Shown here: one piece after another, positions 8,727 through 17,476 of the stretch
Layout: every line of letters begins with the position of its first letter
How positions within the stretch are numbered: position 1 is the stretch's first letter
Source of the DNA: an uncultured Paracoccaceae bacterium
Lineage (GTDB): Bacteria; Pseudomonadota; Alphaproteobacteria; Rhodobacterales; Rhodobacteraceae
Length of the DNA: 64,000 nucleotides
Reading direction: 5' to 3'
Assembly (NCBI GenBank): GCA_947487205.1
Contig: CANKVU010000021.1
Span: 1-64,000, forward strand
Program-made: the position numbers and the translations under genes
Notes under the pieces: generated by a model
The model's database searches: none
What the model saw: only the letters and a program-made list of their open reading frames with translations
What the model was told of the DNA's origin: nothing

Positions 8727-9270
8727 CGGCAACGGCCCCGGCCCGGCGCCCCGCCCGCCGCTCTGGGACCGGTTCGAGCGCGGCCCCCTCACCGCGCTCG
8801 CCACGATCATGTTCCTCGCCGCGACGCTCGTCATGCTGGTCGAGGCGGGCGGCCGCGCCTTCTTCGACCACAGCTGGTTCTGGGCCGAGGAGGCCGTGCG
8901 GTTCCTGATCGTCTGGGCCTTCTTCCTCACCCTCGGCGCCGCCGGCGCCGGCGGCTACCACATCCGCAGCGACCTCGCCGTCCGGCTCCTCGGCCGCCGC
9001 CTCAGGGTGGTGGCCGGGGCGCTGGCCGCCCTTATCGGCCTCGGGTTCTCCGCCATCCTGTTCTGGGGCGCGATCCCGCAGGTGCGGCGCTACTACACGA
9101 TGGGGATGCTGTCGGAATCGAACCTCGAACTGCCGATGTGGCTGGTCTTCATGGCGATGCCGATCGGGGCGCTCCTGTTCGGAGTGTTCTACCTGCGCCT
9201 GCTGGCCCGCGCGGTCCGGGGACAGGATCCGTTCGGCCAGGACGACGACGGCGTCGCGGGGAAGTTCTGA
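8710..9270 (+). CDS. TRAP transporter small permease (DctQ family)
   Basis: A 186-residue protein with four hydrophobic segments (about residues 22-45, 58-80, 95-118, 140-165), the usual DctQ layout. It starts with GTG at 8710 and overlaps the binding-protein gene by 17 nt. GGAGGA, placed a few nt upstream inside that gene, supports this start. It forms the membrane complex with the large permease and is powered by a sodium gradient. Confidence 0.9.
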   Translation: MASPADGNGPGPAPRPPLWDRFERGPLTALATIMFLAATLVMLVEAGGRAFFDHSWFWAEEAVRFLIVWAFFLTLGAAGAGGYHIRSDLAVRLLGRRLRVVAGALAALIGLGFSAILFWGAIPQVRRYYTMGMLSESNLELPMWLVFMAMPIGALLFGVFYLRLLARAVRGQDPFGQDDDGVAGKF

Positions 9271-9273
9271 GCC

Positions 9274-10542
9274 ATGATCCTCGCCGCAGCCCTCGTCCTC
9301 ATCCTGTGCCTCCTGGCGGTCGGCGCCCATGTCGCCGCCGTGCTGGGTCTGGTGACGGCCGCGATCGTCCTGTCGGTCAGCGGCGTCCCGGCCACCGTGA
9401 TCGCGCAGACGGCCTTCTCCTCGGTCAATTCCTACCCGCTGATCGCCATCCCGATGTTCATCCTGGCCGGCAACCTGATGATGCGCGGCCAGATCGCCGC
9501 GCTGATGATCGACTTCGTGGGCTCGCTGGTGCGCGCCGTCCGCGGCGGCCTGGCGCTGACGGTGCTGACCGCCTCGGTGTTCTTCGCCGCCGTCTCCGGC
9601 TCCTCGGTGGGATCGGCGGCCGCGATCGGGCGTTCCACCGTCGCCGGGCTGCGGGAGGAGCGCTACCCGCCGCGCTTCGCCGCCGCCATCGTCGCGGTGG
9701 GGGGAACGCTCGGCCTCATGATCCCGCCGTCGCTGGGCTTCATCCTCATCGGCTCCATCGTCGGCCTGCCCATCGACCGGCTCTTCATCGCCGGCCTGCT
9801 GCCCGGGATCATGGAGGCGGCCCTCCTGTCCTGCGCCACGTTCTGGCTCAGCCGCCGGGGCGGATACGGCGCCAAGGCCGCGGCGCCGGACTGGTCCGGC
9901 TTCGCCCGGCTCCTGCCGCGGACCCTGCCCGCGCTCCTGATGCCGGTGCTGGTCCTGGGCGCGATCTATACCGGCTTCATGACGCCGACCGAGGTCTCGG
10001 CCTTCGCGGCGGCCTATGCCGCGCTCCTGTGCCTCGTCGTCTACCGCTCGGTGGACCTGCGGGGGATCTGGGCCACCGCGCGCGAAAGCCTGCTGCAGAC
10101 CTCGATGATCTTCGCCGTCGTGATGGGCGGCAGCCTCCTCGGGTTCATCCTGGCGCGGATGGGCGTGTCGGCGCAGCTCGTCACCACGCTCGAGGATGCG
10201 GGGCTGACATGGTGGCAGTTCCTGATCGTGGTCAACCTGGTCCTGCTGGTGATGGGCATGTTCCTCGACGGGATCGCGCTCATCGTGCTGACCGCGCCGC
10301 TCCTGTTCCCGATGGCGCAGGCCCTGGGCATCGACCCGGTCCATTTCGCCGTGATCATGGTCGCCAACGTGGAGATCGCGACCCTGACGCCGCCGATCGG
10401 GCTCAACCTCTTCGTGATGAGCGGCATCGCCCGCATCCCCGTCCACGAGGTCGCCCGCGGCGTGCTGCCCTTCTATGCCGTGCGCCTCGTGGGGCTGGCG
10501 CTCATCTCGTTCGTGCCGGCGATCTCGCTGGCGCTCGTCTGA
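9274..10542 (+). CDS. TRAP transporter large permease (DctM family)
   Basis: A 422-residue membrane protein of about 12 helices. Typical DctM features are PLIAIPMFILAGNLMMRGQ, the Gly/Ser-rich SVFFAAVSGSSVGSAAAIG loop, LGLMIPPSLGFILIGSI and LTPPIGLNLFVMSGIA. It is the transport channel of the tripartite carrier, begins 3 nt after the small permease stop, and is followed 16 nt later by the MmgE/PrpD gene. Confidence 0.95.
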   Translation: MILAAALVLILCLLAVGAHVAAVLGLVTAAIVLSVSGVPATVIAQTAFSSVNSYPLIAIPMFILAGNLMMRGQIAALMIDFVGSLVRAVRGGLALTVLTASVFFAAVSGSSVGSAAAIGRSTVAGLREERYPPRFAAAIVAVGGTLGLMIPPSLGFILIGSIVGLPIDRLFIAGLLPGIMEAALLSCATFWLSRRGGYGAKAAAPDWSGFARLLPRTLPALLMPVLVLGAIYTGFMTPTEVSAFAAAYAALLCLVVYRSVDLRGIWATARESLLQTSMIFAVVMGGSLLGFILARMGVSAQLVTTLEDAGLTWWQFLIVVNLVLLVMGMFLDGIALIVLTAPLLFPMAQALGIDPVHFAVIMVANVEIATLTPPIGLNLFVMSGIARIPVHEVARGVLPFYAVRLVGLALISFVPAISLALV

Positions 10543-10558
10543 CCCCAGGGAGGCTCCC

Positions 10559-11974
10559 ATGAAGGATACCACCGACCCCCGCCCGACCGAGCCGATGGCC
10601 GTCCGGCTGGCGGATTTCGCCGGCGCGCTCCGCCCCGACGACATCCCCGCCGAGGTGGCCGAGCGCGCCCGGCTCCTGATGCTCGACGCCCTCGGGATCG
10701 CGCTCGCCTCGACCCAGTACGATTTCGCGCACCGCGCCCATGCCGCGCTGTGCGACCTCGGCGCGGGCGGCCCCCGCCGGGCGATCGGGTTCGGCACCGC
10801 GCTCCAGGCGCGCGACGCGGCGATGCTGAACGGCCTCCTGATCCACGGGCTCGATTACGACGACACCCATACCGCCGGCGTGATCCACGCCACCGCCTCG
10901 ATCCTGCCCGCCGCGCTCACCATGGCGCTGGAGACCGGCGCCGCGGGAGAGGAGATGCAGACCGCCTACATCGCCGGAATGGAGGTCGCGACCCGGCTCG
11001 GCGCCGTCGCCCGCGGCGGCTTCCACCAGGTCGGCTTCCACCCCACGGGCGTCATCGGCATCTTCGGGGCCGTGCTCGCCGCCGGGCGGCTGCGCGGCCT
11101 GACCGCGGCCCAGCTCGCCGCCGCCCAGGGCATCGCCCTTTCCATGGCCGGCGGATCGCTCGAATTCCTGCAGGACGGCGCCTGGACGAAACGGCTGCAT
11201 CCCGGCTGGGCCGCGCAGGCCGCGATCACCGCCGTCGCCATGGCGCGCCGCGGCTTCGTGGCGCCCAGGGCCGTCTACGAGGGCCGTTTCGGCGTCTTCA
11301 ACGCCTATCTGGGCGAGCGGGCGGCGGGACTCGACCTGTCCGTCGCCACCGCCGCCCTCGGCCAGACATGGGAGGTCATGAACGTCGCGGTGAAGCCGAT
11401 GCCGGCCTGCCACTTCACCCATGCCTGCGCCGATGCCGCGGTCGCGCTCCACGACGCCCACGGCCTGTCGGCGGACGACATCGCCGAGGTCGTGGCCCTG
11501 GTCCCCGACGAGGTGATCAAGACCGTCTGCGAACCGCGCGAGACCAAGATCCGGCCCCAGAACAGCTACGACGCGCAATTCTCCATTCCCTACGCCGTGG
11601 CCTCGGGGCTCCTGCGCGGCCGCTTCGGCCTGCCGGACCTGGAGCCCGCCGCCTATGCCGCGCCCGAGGCGCTGGCCTTCATGCCGAAGGTCCGCCACGA
11701 GGCCGACCCGCACTCCCGCTTCCCGACCTACTACTCGGGCGAGGTCGTGGTGCGGACGACCGACGGCCGCGAGCTGCGCCACCGCGAGGACGTGAACCGC
11801 GGCGCCGCCGACCGCCCCCTGAGCGCCGCCGAGATCGCCGCGAAATTCACCGAGAACGCCTGCATGGCCCTGCCCCCCGAGCGCGCCGCGCGCCTGCGCG
11901 ACGCGGTGCTGGGGCTCGACCGGGCCGGCGACCTGGCCCCGCTCGAACGCCTGCTCGCCGGGCAGGCCAACTGA
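10559..11974 (+). CDS. MmgE/PrpD-family protein (2-methylcitrate dehydratase / cis-aconitate decarboxylase fold)
   Basis: A 471-residue protein spanning the whole family, with HGLDYDDTHTAGVIHATASI at about residue 97, GFHPTGVIGIFGAVLAAGRL, and MPACHFTHACADAAVALHDA. Members dehydrate 2-methylcitrate, decarboxylate cis-aconitate to itaconate, or epimerise iminodisuccinate. All act on small di- or tricarboxylates. The chosen ATG at 10559 has AGGGAGG upstream; the frame stays open further upstream but overlaps the permease gene. In this operon it could convert the imported acid into the substrate of the CoA-transferase. The reaction itself cannot be read from sequence. Confidence 0.85.
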   Translation: MKDTTDPRPTEPMAVRLADFAGALRPDDIPAEVAERARLLMLDALGIALASTQYDFAHRAHAALCDLGAGGPRRAIGFGTALQARDAAMLNGLLIHGLDYDDTHTAGVIHATASILPAALTMALETGAAGEEMQTAYIAGMEVATRLGAVARGGFHQVGFHPTGVIGIFGAVLAAGRLRGLTAAQLAAAQGIALSMAGGSLEFLQDGAWTKRLHPGWAAQAAITAVAMARRGFVAPRAVYEGRFGVFNAYLGERAAGLDLSVATAALGQTWEVMNVAVKPMPACHFTHACADAAVALHDAHGLSADDIAEVVALVPDEVIKTVCEPRETKIRPQNSYDAQFSIPYAVASGLLRGRFGLPDLEPAAYAAPEALAFMPKVRHEADPHSRFPTYYSGEVVVRTTDGRELRHREDVNRGAADRPLSAAEIAAKFTENACMALPPERAARLRDAVLGLDRAGDLAPLERLLAGQAN

Positions 11975-11986
11975 GGAGACAGCACC

Positions 11987-13138
11987 ATGAACGACATGCA
12001 GGAACAGGATCGCATGATCCTCGACTCCGTCCACCGCTTCTGCGAGGCCGAGATCGACCCGCAGGTCCACGAACTCGAGGCGCGCGACGAATATCCCGCC
12101 GCGATCGTGGAGAAGATGAAGGAGATGGGCCTCTTCGGCTGCATCATCTCCGAGGAATACGGCGGCCTCGGCCTCTCCACCGAGGTCTATTCCCGCATCA
12201 TCGAACGGATCTCGCGCTCGTGGATGTCGGTCTCGGGGATCATCAACTCCCACCTCATCATGGCCGCGGCGGTGCAGCGCGCCGGCACCGACGCGCAGAA
12301 GGCCGAATTCCTGCCCCGCTTTGCCACCGGCGAGCTGCGCGGCGGCATCGGGCTGACCGAACCCGACGCGGGCACCGACCTGCAGGCGATCCGCACCACC
12401 GCGCGGCGCGACGGCGACGATTACGTGGTCAACGGCACCAAGACCTGGATCACCAATTCCAAGTACGGCAATTGCATCGCGCTGCTGGTCAAGACCGACC
12501 CCAAGGCCGAGCCGCGCCACCGCGGCATGTCTCTCCTGCTGGCGGAGAAGGGCCCCGGCTTCAACGTCGCCCGCAAGCTCGAGAAGCTCGGCTATCGCGG
12601 CATCGACACCTGCGAGCTGGAATTCAAGGATTACCGCGTCCCCGCCGACCGGCTGATCGGCGGCGCGGAGGGACGCGGCCTCCAGCAGATCCTGTCGGGG
12701 CTGGAACTCGGCCGCATCAACGTCGCCGCGCGCGGCGTCGGCGTGGCACAGGCCGCGCTCGACGAGGCGACGGCCTACAGCCAGACCCGCAAGACCTTCG
12801 GCAAGCCGATCTGCGAGCACCAGGCGATCCAGCTGCAGCTGGGCGAGATGGCCACCCGGACCGAGGCGGCCCGCCTCCTGACGCTGTCGGCGGCGCGCGC
12901 CTACGACCGCGGCGAGCGCTGCGACATGGAGGCGGGAATGGCGAAATACGCCGCCACCGAGGCGGCGCTCGAAAACGCCATCGCCGCGATGCGGATCCAT
13001 GGCGGCTACGGCTATTCCAAGGAATACAACGTCGAGCGACTCTATCGCGACGCGCCCCTCCTGACCATCGGCGAGGGCACCAACGAGCTTCAGCGCATCA
13101 TCATCGCCAAGCAGCAGATCGAAAGGAACCCGGCATGA
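11987..13138 (+). CDS. Acyl-CoA dehydrogenase
   Basis: A 383-residue FAD enzyme with the standard layout: N-terminal helices, ELRGGIGLTEPDAGTDLQAI and KTWITNSKYGNCIALLVKTD in the beta domain, and a C-terminal helical domain with RKTFGKPICEHQAIQLQLGE and the FAD/CoA signature GGYGYSKEYNVERLYRDAPL. The Glu of IGEGTNE is the usual catalytic base. Family members oxidise saturated acyl-CoA to enoyl-CoA, and next to a MaoC hydratase a methylsuccinyl-CoA-like substrate fits. A gAGGAGA ribosome binding site is present. It overlaps the CoA-transferase gene by ATGA. Confidence 0.93.
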   Translation: MNDMQEQDRMILDSVHRFCEAEIDPQVHELEARDEYPAAIVEKMKEMGLFGCIISEEYGGLGLSTEVYSRIIERISRSWMSVSGIINSHLIMAAAVQRAGTDAQKAEFLPRFATGELRGGIGLTEPDAGTDLQAIRTTARRDGDDYVVNGTKTWITNSKYGNCIALLVKTDPKAEPRHRGMSLLLAEKGPGFNVARKLEKLGYRGIDTCELEFKDYRVPADRLIGGAEGRGLQQILSGLELGRINVAARGVGVAQAALDEATAYSQTRKTFGKPICEHQAIQLQLGEMATRTEAARLLTLSAARAYDRGERCDMEAGMAKYAATEAALENAIAAMRIHGGYGYSKEYNVERLYRDAPLLTIGEGTNELQRIIIAKQQIERNPA

Positions 13139-14313
13139 CCCTGCCACTCGACGGGCTGCGCGTCCTCGCGGTCGAGCAATACGGCGCCGGCCCCTTCGGC
13201 ACCCAGCACCTCGCCGATCTCGGCGCCGAGGTCATCAAGATCGAGAACGCCGCGCATGGCGGCGACGTGGGCCGGCTCGTCGGCCCCCACTTCTTCGGCG
13301 AGGGCGACAGCCACTTCTTCCAGGCCTTCAACCGCAACAAGCGCTCGATCACCCTCGACCTGAAATCCGACGCGGGCCGCGATGCGCTCCATGCCCTCGT
13401 GCGCGACGCCGACGCCGTCTTCAACAACCTGCGCGGCGACCTGCCCGCCAAGCTCGGCCTCGACTACGCCGCCCTGGGAGAGGTGAAGCGCGACATCGTC
13501 TGCTGTCACCTCTCGGCCTACGGGCGCGACGGCGAGCGGGCCGACTGGCCGGGCTACGACTACCTCATGCAGGCCGAGGCGGGCTATCTCTCCGTCACCG
13601 GCGAGCCGGGGCAGCCGCCCTCCCGCTTCGGCCTCTCGATCGTCGACATGATGACCGGCACCATGTCCGCGCTGGCACTCGTCTCCGCCGTGCTGGGCGC
13701 GCGGCAGACCGGCCAGGGGCGCGACATCGACACCTCGCTCTACGAAGTGGCGATGCACAACCTCAACTACCTCGCCACCTGGTATCTGAACGAGGGCGTC
13801 AATACCGGCCGCCACCCGCGCTCGGCCCACCCCTCCCTCACGCCCTCGCAACTCTACAAGACCGGCGACGGCTGGGTCTTCATCATGTGCAACAAGGAGA
13901 AGTTCTGGGCCGTGCTCTGCGACGCCATCGGCAAGCCGGAGTGGAAGACGGATGACCGCTTCGGCGACTTCAAGGCCCGCCTCGCCCATCGCGACGAGCT
14001 GACGGAGGCGCTCGACGCCGTGCTCCTGACCGACACGACCGAGGCCTGGATGGGCAAGTTCGGCGGCCGCGTCCCCGCCTCGCCGGTCCACGACATCGGC
14101 TCCGCCCTCGACGCCCCGTTCGCCCGCGCGCGCGGCACCATCGCCCGGGTGCCGCACCCCACGCGGGGCACCATCGGAACCGTCGCCTGCCCCATCCGCT
14201 GTCCCGGAGAGACGCCGCCGCTACGTCCCGGACCGGCGCTCGGGGCCGACAACGACGACATCCTCGGGGCAATCGGTATGCTGCGGGCGGACCGGAACGA
14301 AACCGTGGGGTGA
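13135..14313 (+). CDS. Family III (CaiB/BaiF) CoA-transferase
   Basis: A 392-residue CoA-transferase. The N-terminus is LDGLRVLAVEQYGAGPFGTQ, followed by HLADLGAEVIKIE, NRNKRSITLDLKSDAGRDAL and PGYDYLMQAEAGYLSVTGEP. The catalytic Asp that forms the aspartyl-CoA anhydride/thioester intermediate is D171 in SIVDMMTGT. GQGRDIDTSLYEVAMHNL follows. It moves CoA, usually from succinyl-CoA, to a free carboxylic acid and so activates the operon's substrate. The ATG overlaps the dehydrogenase stop (ATGA), indicating translational coupling. Confidence 0.92.
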   Translation: MTLPLDGLRVLAVEQYGAGPFGTQHLADLGAEVIKIENAAHGGDVGRLVGPHFFGEGDSHFFQAFNRNKRSITLDLKSDAGRDALHALVRDADAVFNNLRGDLPAKLGLDYAALGEVKRDIVCCHLSAYGRDGERADWPGYDYLMQAEAGYLSVTGEPGQPPSRFGLSIVDMMTGTMSALALVSAVLGARQTGQGRDIDTSLYEVAMHNLNYLATWYLNEGVNTGRHPRSAHPSLTPSQLYKTGDGWVFIMCNKEKFWAVLCDAIGKPEWKTDDRFGDFKARLAHRDELTEALDAVLLTDTTEAWMGKFGGRVPASPVHDIGSALDAPFARARGTIARVPHPTRGTIGTVACPIRCPGETPPLRPGPALGADNDDILGAIGMLRADRNETVG

Positions 14314-14318
14314 ACACG

Positions 14319-15080
14319 ATGGACAGAGAGACGCGGTTCGGAGAGCGCACCCGCTACGCCGCCCTCGCCGAGGCCATTCTGGAGGACATCCAGTCGGGGC
14401 GCTATCCGGTGGGCAGCCTGCTGCCCCCGGAAGTGGATCTGAGCCGCGAATTCGACGTCTCGCGCCATACCGTGCGCGAGGCGCTGCGCCGGCTGGTGGA
14501 TCTGGGGCTCCTGTCGCGCCAGGCCGGCGTCGGCACCACCGTGCGGACGGACCGGATCGCGTCCCGCTACGTCCAGATGGGCGAGGACGCGACCGCGCTC
14601 ATGCGCTACGTGCGGGACGTGAGCCTGCGGATCACCGCCACCGACGACGCGATCGCCACGGGCGACCTGGCGCGGCTCATCGGCTCGCCCGAGGGCAAGG
14701 CCTGGCTGCACCTGTCGGGGGAGCGGTTCATGGGCGACGACCCGACGCCCATCGCCCTGACCGAGATCTGGATCGCCCGCTCCTATCGCGGCGTCGTGGA
14801 CGGCGTCACCACCCCCTCCGAGCCGATCTATTCCCTGATCGAGCGCCGCTACGGGCTGACGACGGTGGAGATCCGGCAGAACATCGAGGCGGTGAGCCTG
14901 CCGCCCGCCGCGACGGCGCGGCTGGGCGTCGAGCCGGGCGCGCCGGGGCTGCGCATCACCCGGACCTACGTCGCCGCCTCGGGCGACATCTACGAGACGG
15001 CCATCTCGCTGCATCCGGGCGACCGCTTCAGCTATTCGAACACGTTCCGCGTCGAGTCGAAGACGGCGCACGGATCATGA
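14319..15080 (+). CDS. GntR-family transcriptional regulator (HutC/UTRA subfamily)
   Basis: A 253-residue regulator. The N-terminal winged helix-turn-helix is YAALAEAILEDIQSGRYPVG ... LLPPEVDLSREFDVSRHTVR EALRRL. The C-terminal UTRA ligand-binding domain includes GERFMGDDPTPIALTEIWIA and ends GDRFSYSNTFRVE. It likely senses a pathway intermediate and represses this operon, perhaps at the palindrome at 7140-7149. I chose ATG at 14319 (GGGGTGA upstream). A GTG at 14310 overlapping the previous stop is an alternative that would add three residues. Confidence 0.9.
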   Translation: MDRETRFGERTRYAALAEAILEDIQSGRYPVGSLLPPEVDLSREFDVSRHTVREALRRLVDLGLLSRQAGVGTTVRTDRIASRYVQMGEDATALMRYVRDVSLRITATDDAIATGDLARLIGSPEGKAWLHLSGERFMGDDPTPIALTEIWIARSYRGVVDGVTTPSEPIYSLIERRYGLTTVEIRQNIEAVSLPPAATARLGVEPGAPGLRITRTYVAASGDIYETAISLHPGDRFSYSNTFRVESKTAHGS

Positions 15081-16279
15081 GGTCGACCTGGGGCATCCTC
15101 GCCGTCACCCTCGCCATCCAGGCCATGATCTCGGCCGCCGCGCTGGCCGGCCCGGTGCTCGCCCCCGACGTGGCGGGCCGGATCGGCACGCGCGCGGCCC
15201 TGGTCGGGGTGCAGGTCGGGATCATCTACGGGGCCGCCGCCCTCGCCAGCCTGGGATCGGGGCGGCTGATCCACGGCCGCGGCGCCGTCCGCACCAGTCA
15301 GCTCGCCCTCGTCCTGGCCGCGGCGGGATTGTCGCTGTCGCTCGCCGGAACGGTCGCGGCGATCGCGGGCGGGGCCGTGCTGATCGGCCTCGGCTACGGC
15401 CTCGTCACGCCGGCCAGCTCCCACCTCCTGGCGCAGAGCACGCCCGCCCACCGGATGGGGTTCGTCTTCTCGGTGAAGCAGACCGGGGTGCCGCTCGGCG
15501 GCATCCTCGCCGGGCTCGCGCTGCCGCCGATCGCGCTGGCGCTCGACTGGCGCTGGGCGGTGGGCCTCGTGATCGCGCTCTGCCTCGGCGTGGCGCTGGG
15601 CGCCCAGCCGGTGCGCGCCGCGCTCGACGGCGACCGCATGCCGGGGCGGCGGGCCTCCTCGGGCGCGAACCCGCTCCGGACGCTGCTCGCCCAGCCCGCG
15701 CTCCGGGGGCTGGCGCTCACCTCCTTCGTCTTCGCGGCCATGCAGCTCATCCTGATGGGCTACCTCGTCACCTTCCTGACCGAGGGGCGCGGCCTGTCGC
15801 TGGCGCTCGCCGGCCTCATCATGGCGATGACGCAGGGCGCCGGCGTCGGCGGCCGCCTCCTCTGGGGGTGGAGCGCCGACCGGTTCGCCTCGGCCCGCCA
15901 GGTCCTGACCCTGCTGGCCGCCCTGTCGGCCCTCTGCGCGGGCATCTTCGCCCACGAGGCGGCGGGCGGCGGCGTCGTCCTGCTCGGCGCGGTGTCGGCG
16001 GTCTTCGGCGCCGCCGCGATCGGCTGGAACGGCGTCTTCCTGGCCGAGGTGGCCCGCATCGCCCCGAGCGGCACCGTCGCCGCCGCCACCGGGGCCGCGC
16101 TCTTCATGACCTATGCCGGCGTCGTGGCCGGTCCGCCGGCCTTCTCGTACCTGGCCACGCGGTTCGGCTACGGGCCGGCCTTCACCGCCGCGAGCGTGAT
16201 GATGACGCTCATGGCCCTCGCGCTTCTCGTCGGGGGCCGTCCCCGGCCCTCGCTCCGCTGCAGGGAAACCCCGCCATGA
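15077..16279 (+). CDS. Major facilitator superfamily transporter
   Basis: A 400-residue protein with 12 predicted helices and the MFS pattern of two six-helix halves, for example GLGYGLVTPASSHLLAQSTP and FSVKQTGVPLGGILAGLALP in the first half. GWSADRFASARQ in the second is the loop motif. It overlaps the GntR gene (ATGA) and the CitE-like gene (ATGA), so it belongs to the operon. It is a second carrier besides the TRAP system and might export a by-product or import a related acid. Confidence 0.88.
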   Translation: MRSTWGILAVTLAIQAMISAAALAGPVLAPDVAGRIGTRAALVGVQVGIIYGAAALASLGSGRLIHGRGAVRTSQLALVLAAAGLSLSLAGTVAAIAGGAVLIGLGYGLVTPASSHLLAQSTPAHRMGFVFSVKQTGVPLGGILAGLALPPIALALDWRWAVGLVIALCLGVALGAQPVRAALDGDRMPGRRASSGANPLRTLLAQPALRGLALTSFVFAAMQLILMGYLVTFLTEGRGLSLALAGLIMAMTQGAGVGGRLLWGWSADRFASARQVLTLLAALSALCAGIFAHEAAGGGVVLLGAVSAVFGAAAIGWNGVFLAEVARIAPSGTVAAATGAALFMTYAGVVAGPPAFSYLATRFGYGPAFTAASVMMTLMALALLVGGRPRPSLRCRETPP

Positions 16280-17085
16280 ACGACGCCCGTTCCTTCCTCT
16301 TCGTGCCCGGCGACCGGCCCGACCGCTTCGACAAGGCCGTGGCGGCGGGCGCCGATTGCACCATCCTCGACCTCGAGGACGCCGTCCGGCCCGACGACAA
16401 GGCCGCGGCGCGGCACGCCGTGGCCGCGTGGCTGCGCGGCGGCCATCGCGGCGCCGTCCGCTTGAACCCCGCCGATACCGACTTCCACGACGCGGACCTG
16501 CACCTCCTGGACGAGCCGACGCTCACGGCGGTGCTGCTGCCCAAGGCCGAAAGCGCGGCCGAATGCCGGGCGGTGCTCGCGCGGATGCCCGCCGGCGTCC
16601 CCCTCCTGCCGCTGATCGAGACGGCGACCGGCCTGCTCGCCGCGCCCCGGATCGCGGCCGTGGACGGGGTGGCGCGGCTGCTCTTCGGGTCGGTGGACTT
16701 CATGGCCGATTGCGGGATCGGCGACGAGGCCGCCGGCCTCGTCCATGCCCGCAGCGCCCTCGTCGTCGCCTCCGCCGCGGCGGGGATCGCGGGGCCGGTG
16801 GACGGTGTGACGCTGGCGCTCGACGACGCCGACCGGCTGGCGGCGGATTGCGCCGCCGCGCGCGGCCTGGGCATGGCGGGCAAGCTCTGCATCCATCCGC
16901 GCCAGGTCGCCGGCGTCAATCGCGGCTTCCGCCCCTCCCGAGACGAGGTCGCGACCGCCCGCCGCATCGTCGCGGCGGCCGAGGCGACCGGCTCCAGGGG
17001 CGCGATCCGCCTCGACGGCCGGCTGGTGGACCGGCCGGTCGTCGACCGGGCCTATCGCGTCATCGCCCAGTCCGACGAGGCGTGA
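16276..17085 (+). CDS. CitE-like (HpcH/HpaI superfamily) acyl-CoA lyase, citramalyl-CoA lyase candidate
   Basis: A 269-residue TIM-barrel lyase. The N-terminus is SFLFVPGDRPDRFDKAVAAG, followed by CTILDLEDAVRPDDK. Metal and substrate residues sit in VRLNPADTD (Arg), PLIETATGL (Glu) and FGSVDFMADCGIG (Asp). KLCIHPRQVAGVN is near the end. CitE-like enzymes cleave citramalyl-, malyl- or methylmalyl-CoA to acetyl-CoA or propionyl-CoA plus a 2-oxoacid. The gene closes the operon and gives it its logic: CoA activation, hydration, then cleavage. The start overlaps the MFS stop. Confidence 0.9.
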   Translation: MNDARSFLFVPGDRPDRFDKAVAAGADCTILDLEDAVRPDDKAAARHAVAAWLRGGHRGAVRLNPADTDFHDADLHLLDEPTLTAVLLPKAESAAECRAVLARMPAGVPLLPLIETATGLLAAPRIAAVDGVARLLFGSVDFMADCGIGDEAAGLVHARSALVVASAAAGIAGPVDGVTLALDDADRLAADCAAARGLGMAGKLCIHPRQVAGVNRGFRPSRDEVATARRIVAAAEATGSRGAIRLDGRLVDRPVVDRAYRVIAQSDEA

Positions 17086-17086
17086 C

Positions 17087-17476
17087 ATGGATCAAGGCTG
17101 CGACCGGCCCGCGCGCCCGCCCCTGGGCTTCCACGATGTCTGCGCCCGCTACGGGGTCACGCCGCGGGCCCTGCGCTACTACGAATCGCTCGAGATCCTG
17201 TCGCCCTGGCGCATGGGTCCCCAACGGCTCTACGACGCGCGCCAGCAGGTCCGGCTGGAACTGACGCTGCGCGGGCGCCGCTATCGGCTAAAGCTTGAGG
17301 AGATCCGCCAGATCATCGACCTCTACGACAGCGAGGGCGCGGCCGGACAGGCCCGCCGCTGGTGCGCGGCGGTTCGCCGGCAACGCGACGCGCTGCGCGC
17401 CGAACGGGCCGAATCGCGCCGCGTCCTGGAGGAGATGGAGGCGACGCTGCGCGCGGCCCGGACCGCGGATGCCTGA
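17087..17476 (+). CDS. MerR-family transcriptional regulator
   Basis: A 129-residue regulator starting one nt after the lyase stop. The MerR DNA-binding domain is GFHDVCARYGVTPRALRYYE then SLEILSPWRMGPQRLYDAR. The rest is a dimerisation coiled coil (about residues 75-128) rich in Arg, Glu and Ala, with no metal-binding cysteine pair at the C-terminus. It resembles the branched-chain/organic-acid MerR group more than metal sensors. The following methyltransferase gene overlaps it by 8 nt. Targets are unknown. Confidence 0.85.
   Translation: MDQGCDRPARPPLGFHDVCARYGVTPRALRYYESLEILSPWRMGPQRLYDARQQVRLELTLRGRRYRLKLEEIRQIIDLYDSEGAAGQARRWCAAVRRQRDALRAERAESRRVLEEMEATLRAARTADA

Noticed and set aside
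13135-14313. Missing catalytic Asp in the CoA-transferase (Glu in the DTSLYE motif)
   Set aside because: The catalytic Asp lies earlier, in SIVDMMTGT, and is present; the later Glu also occurs in CaiB-like members.
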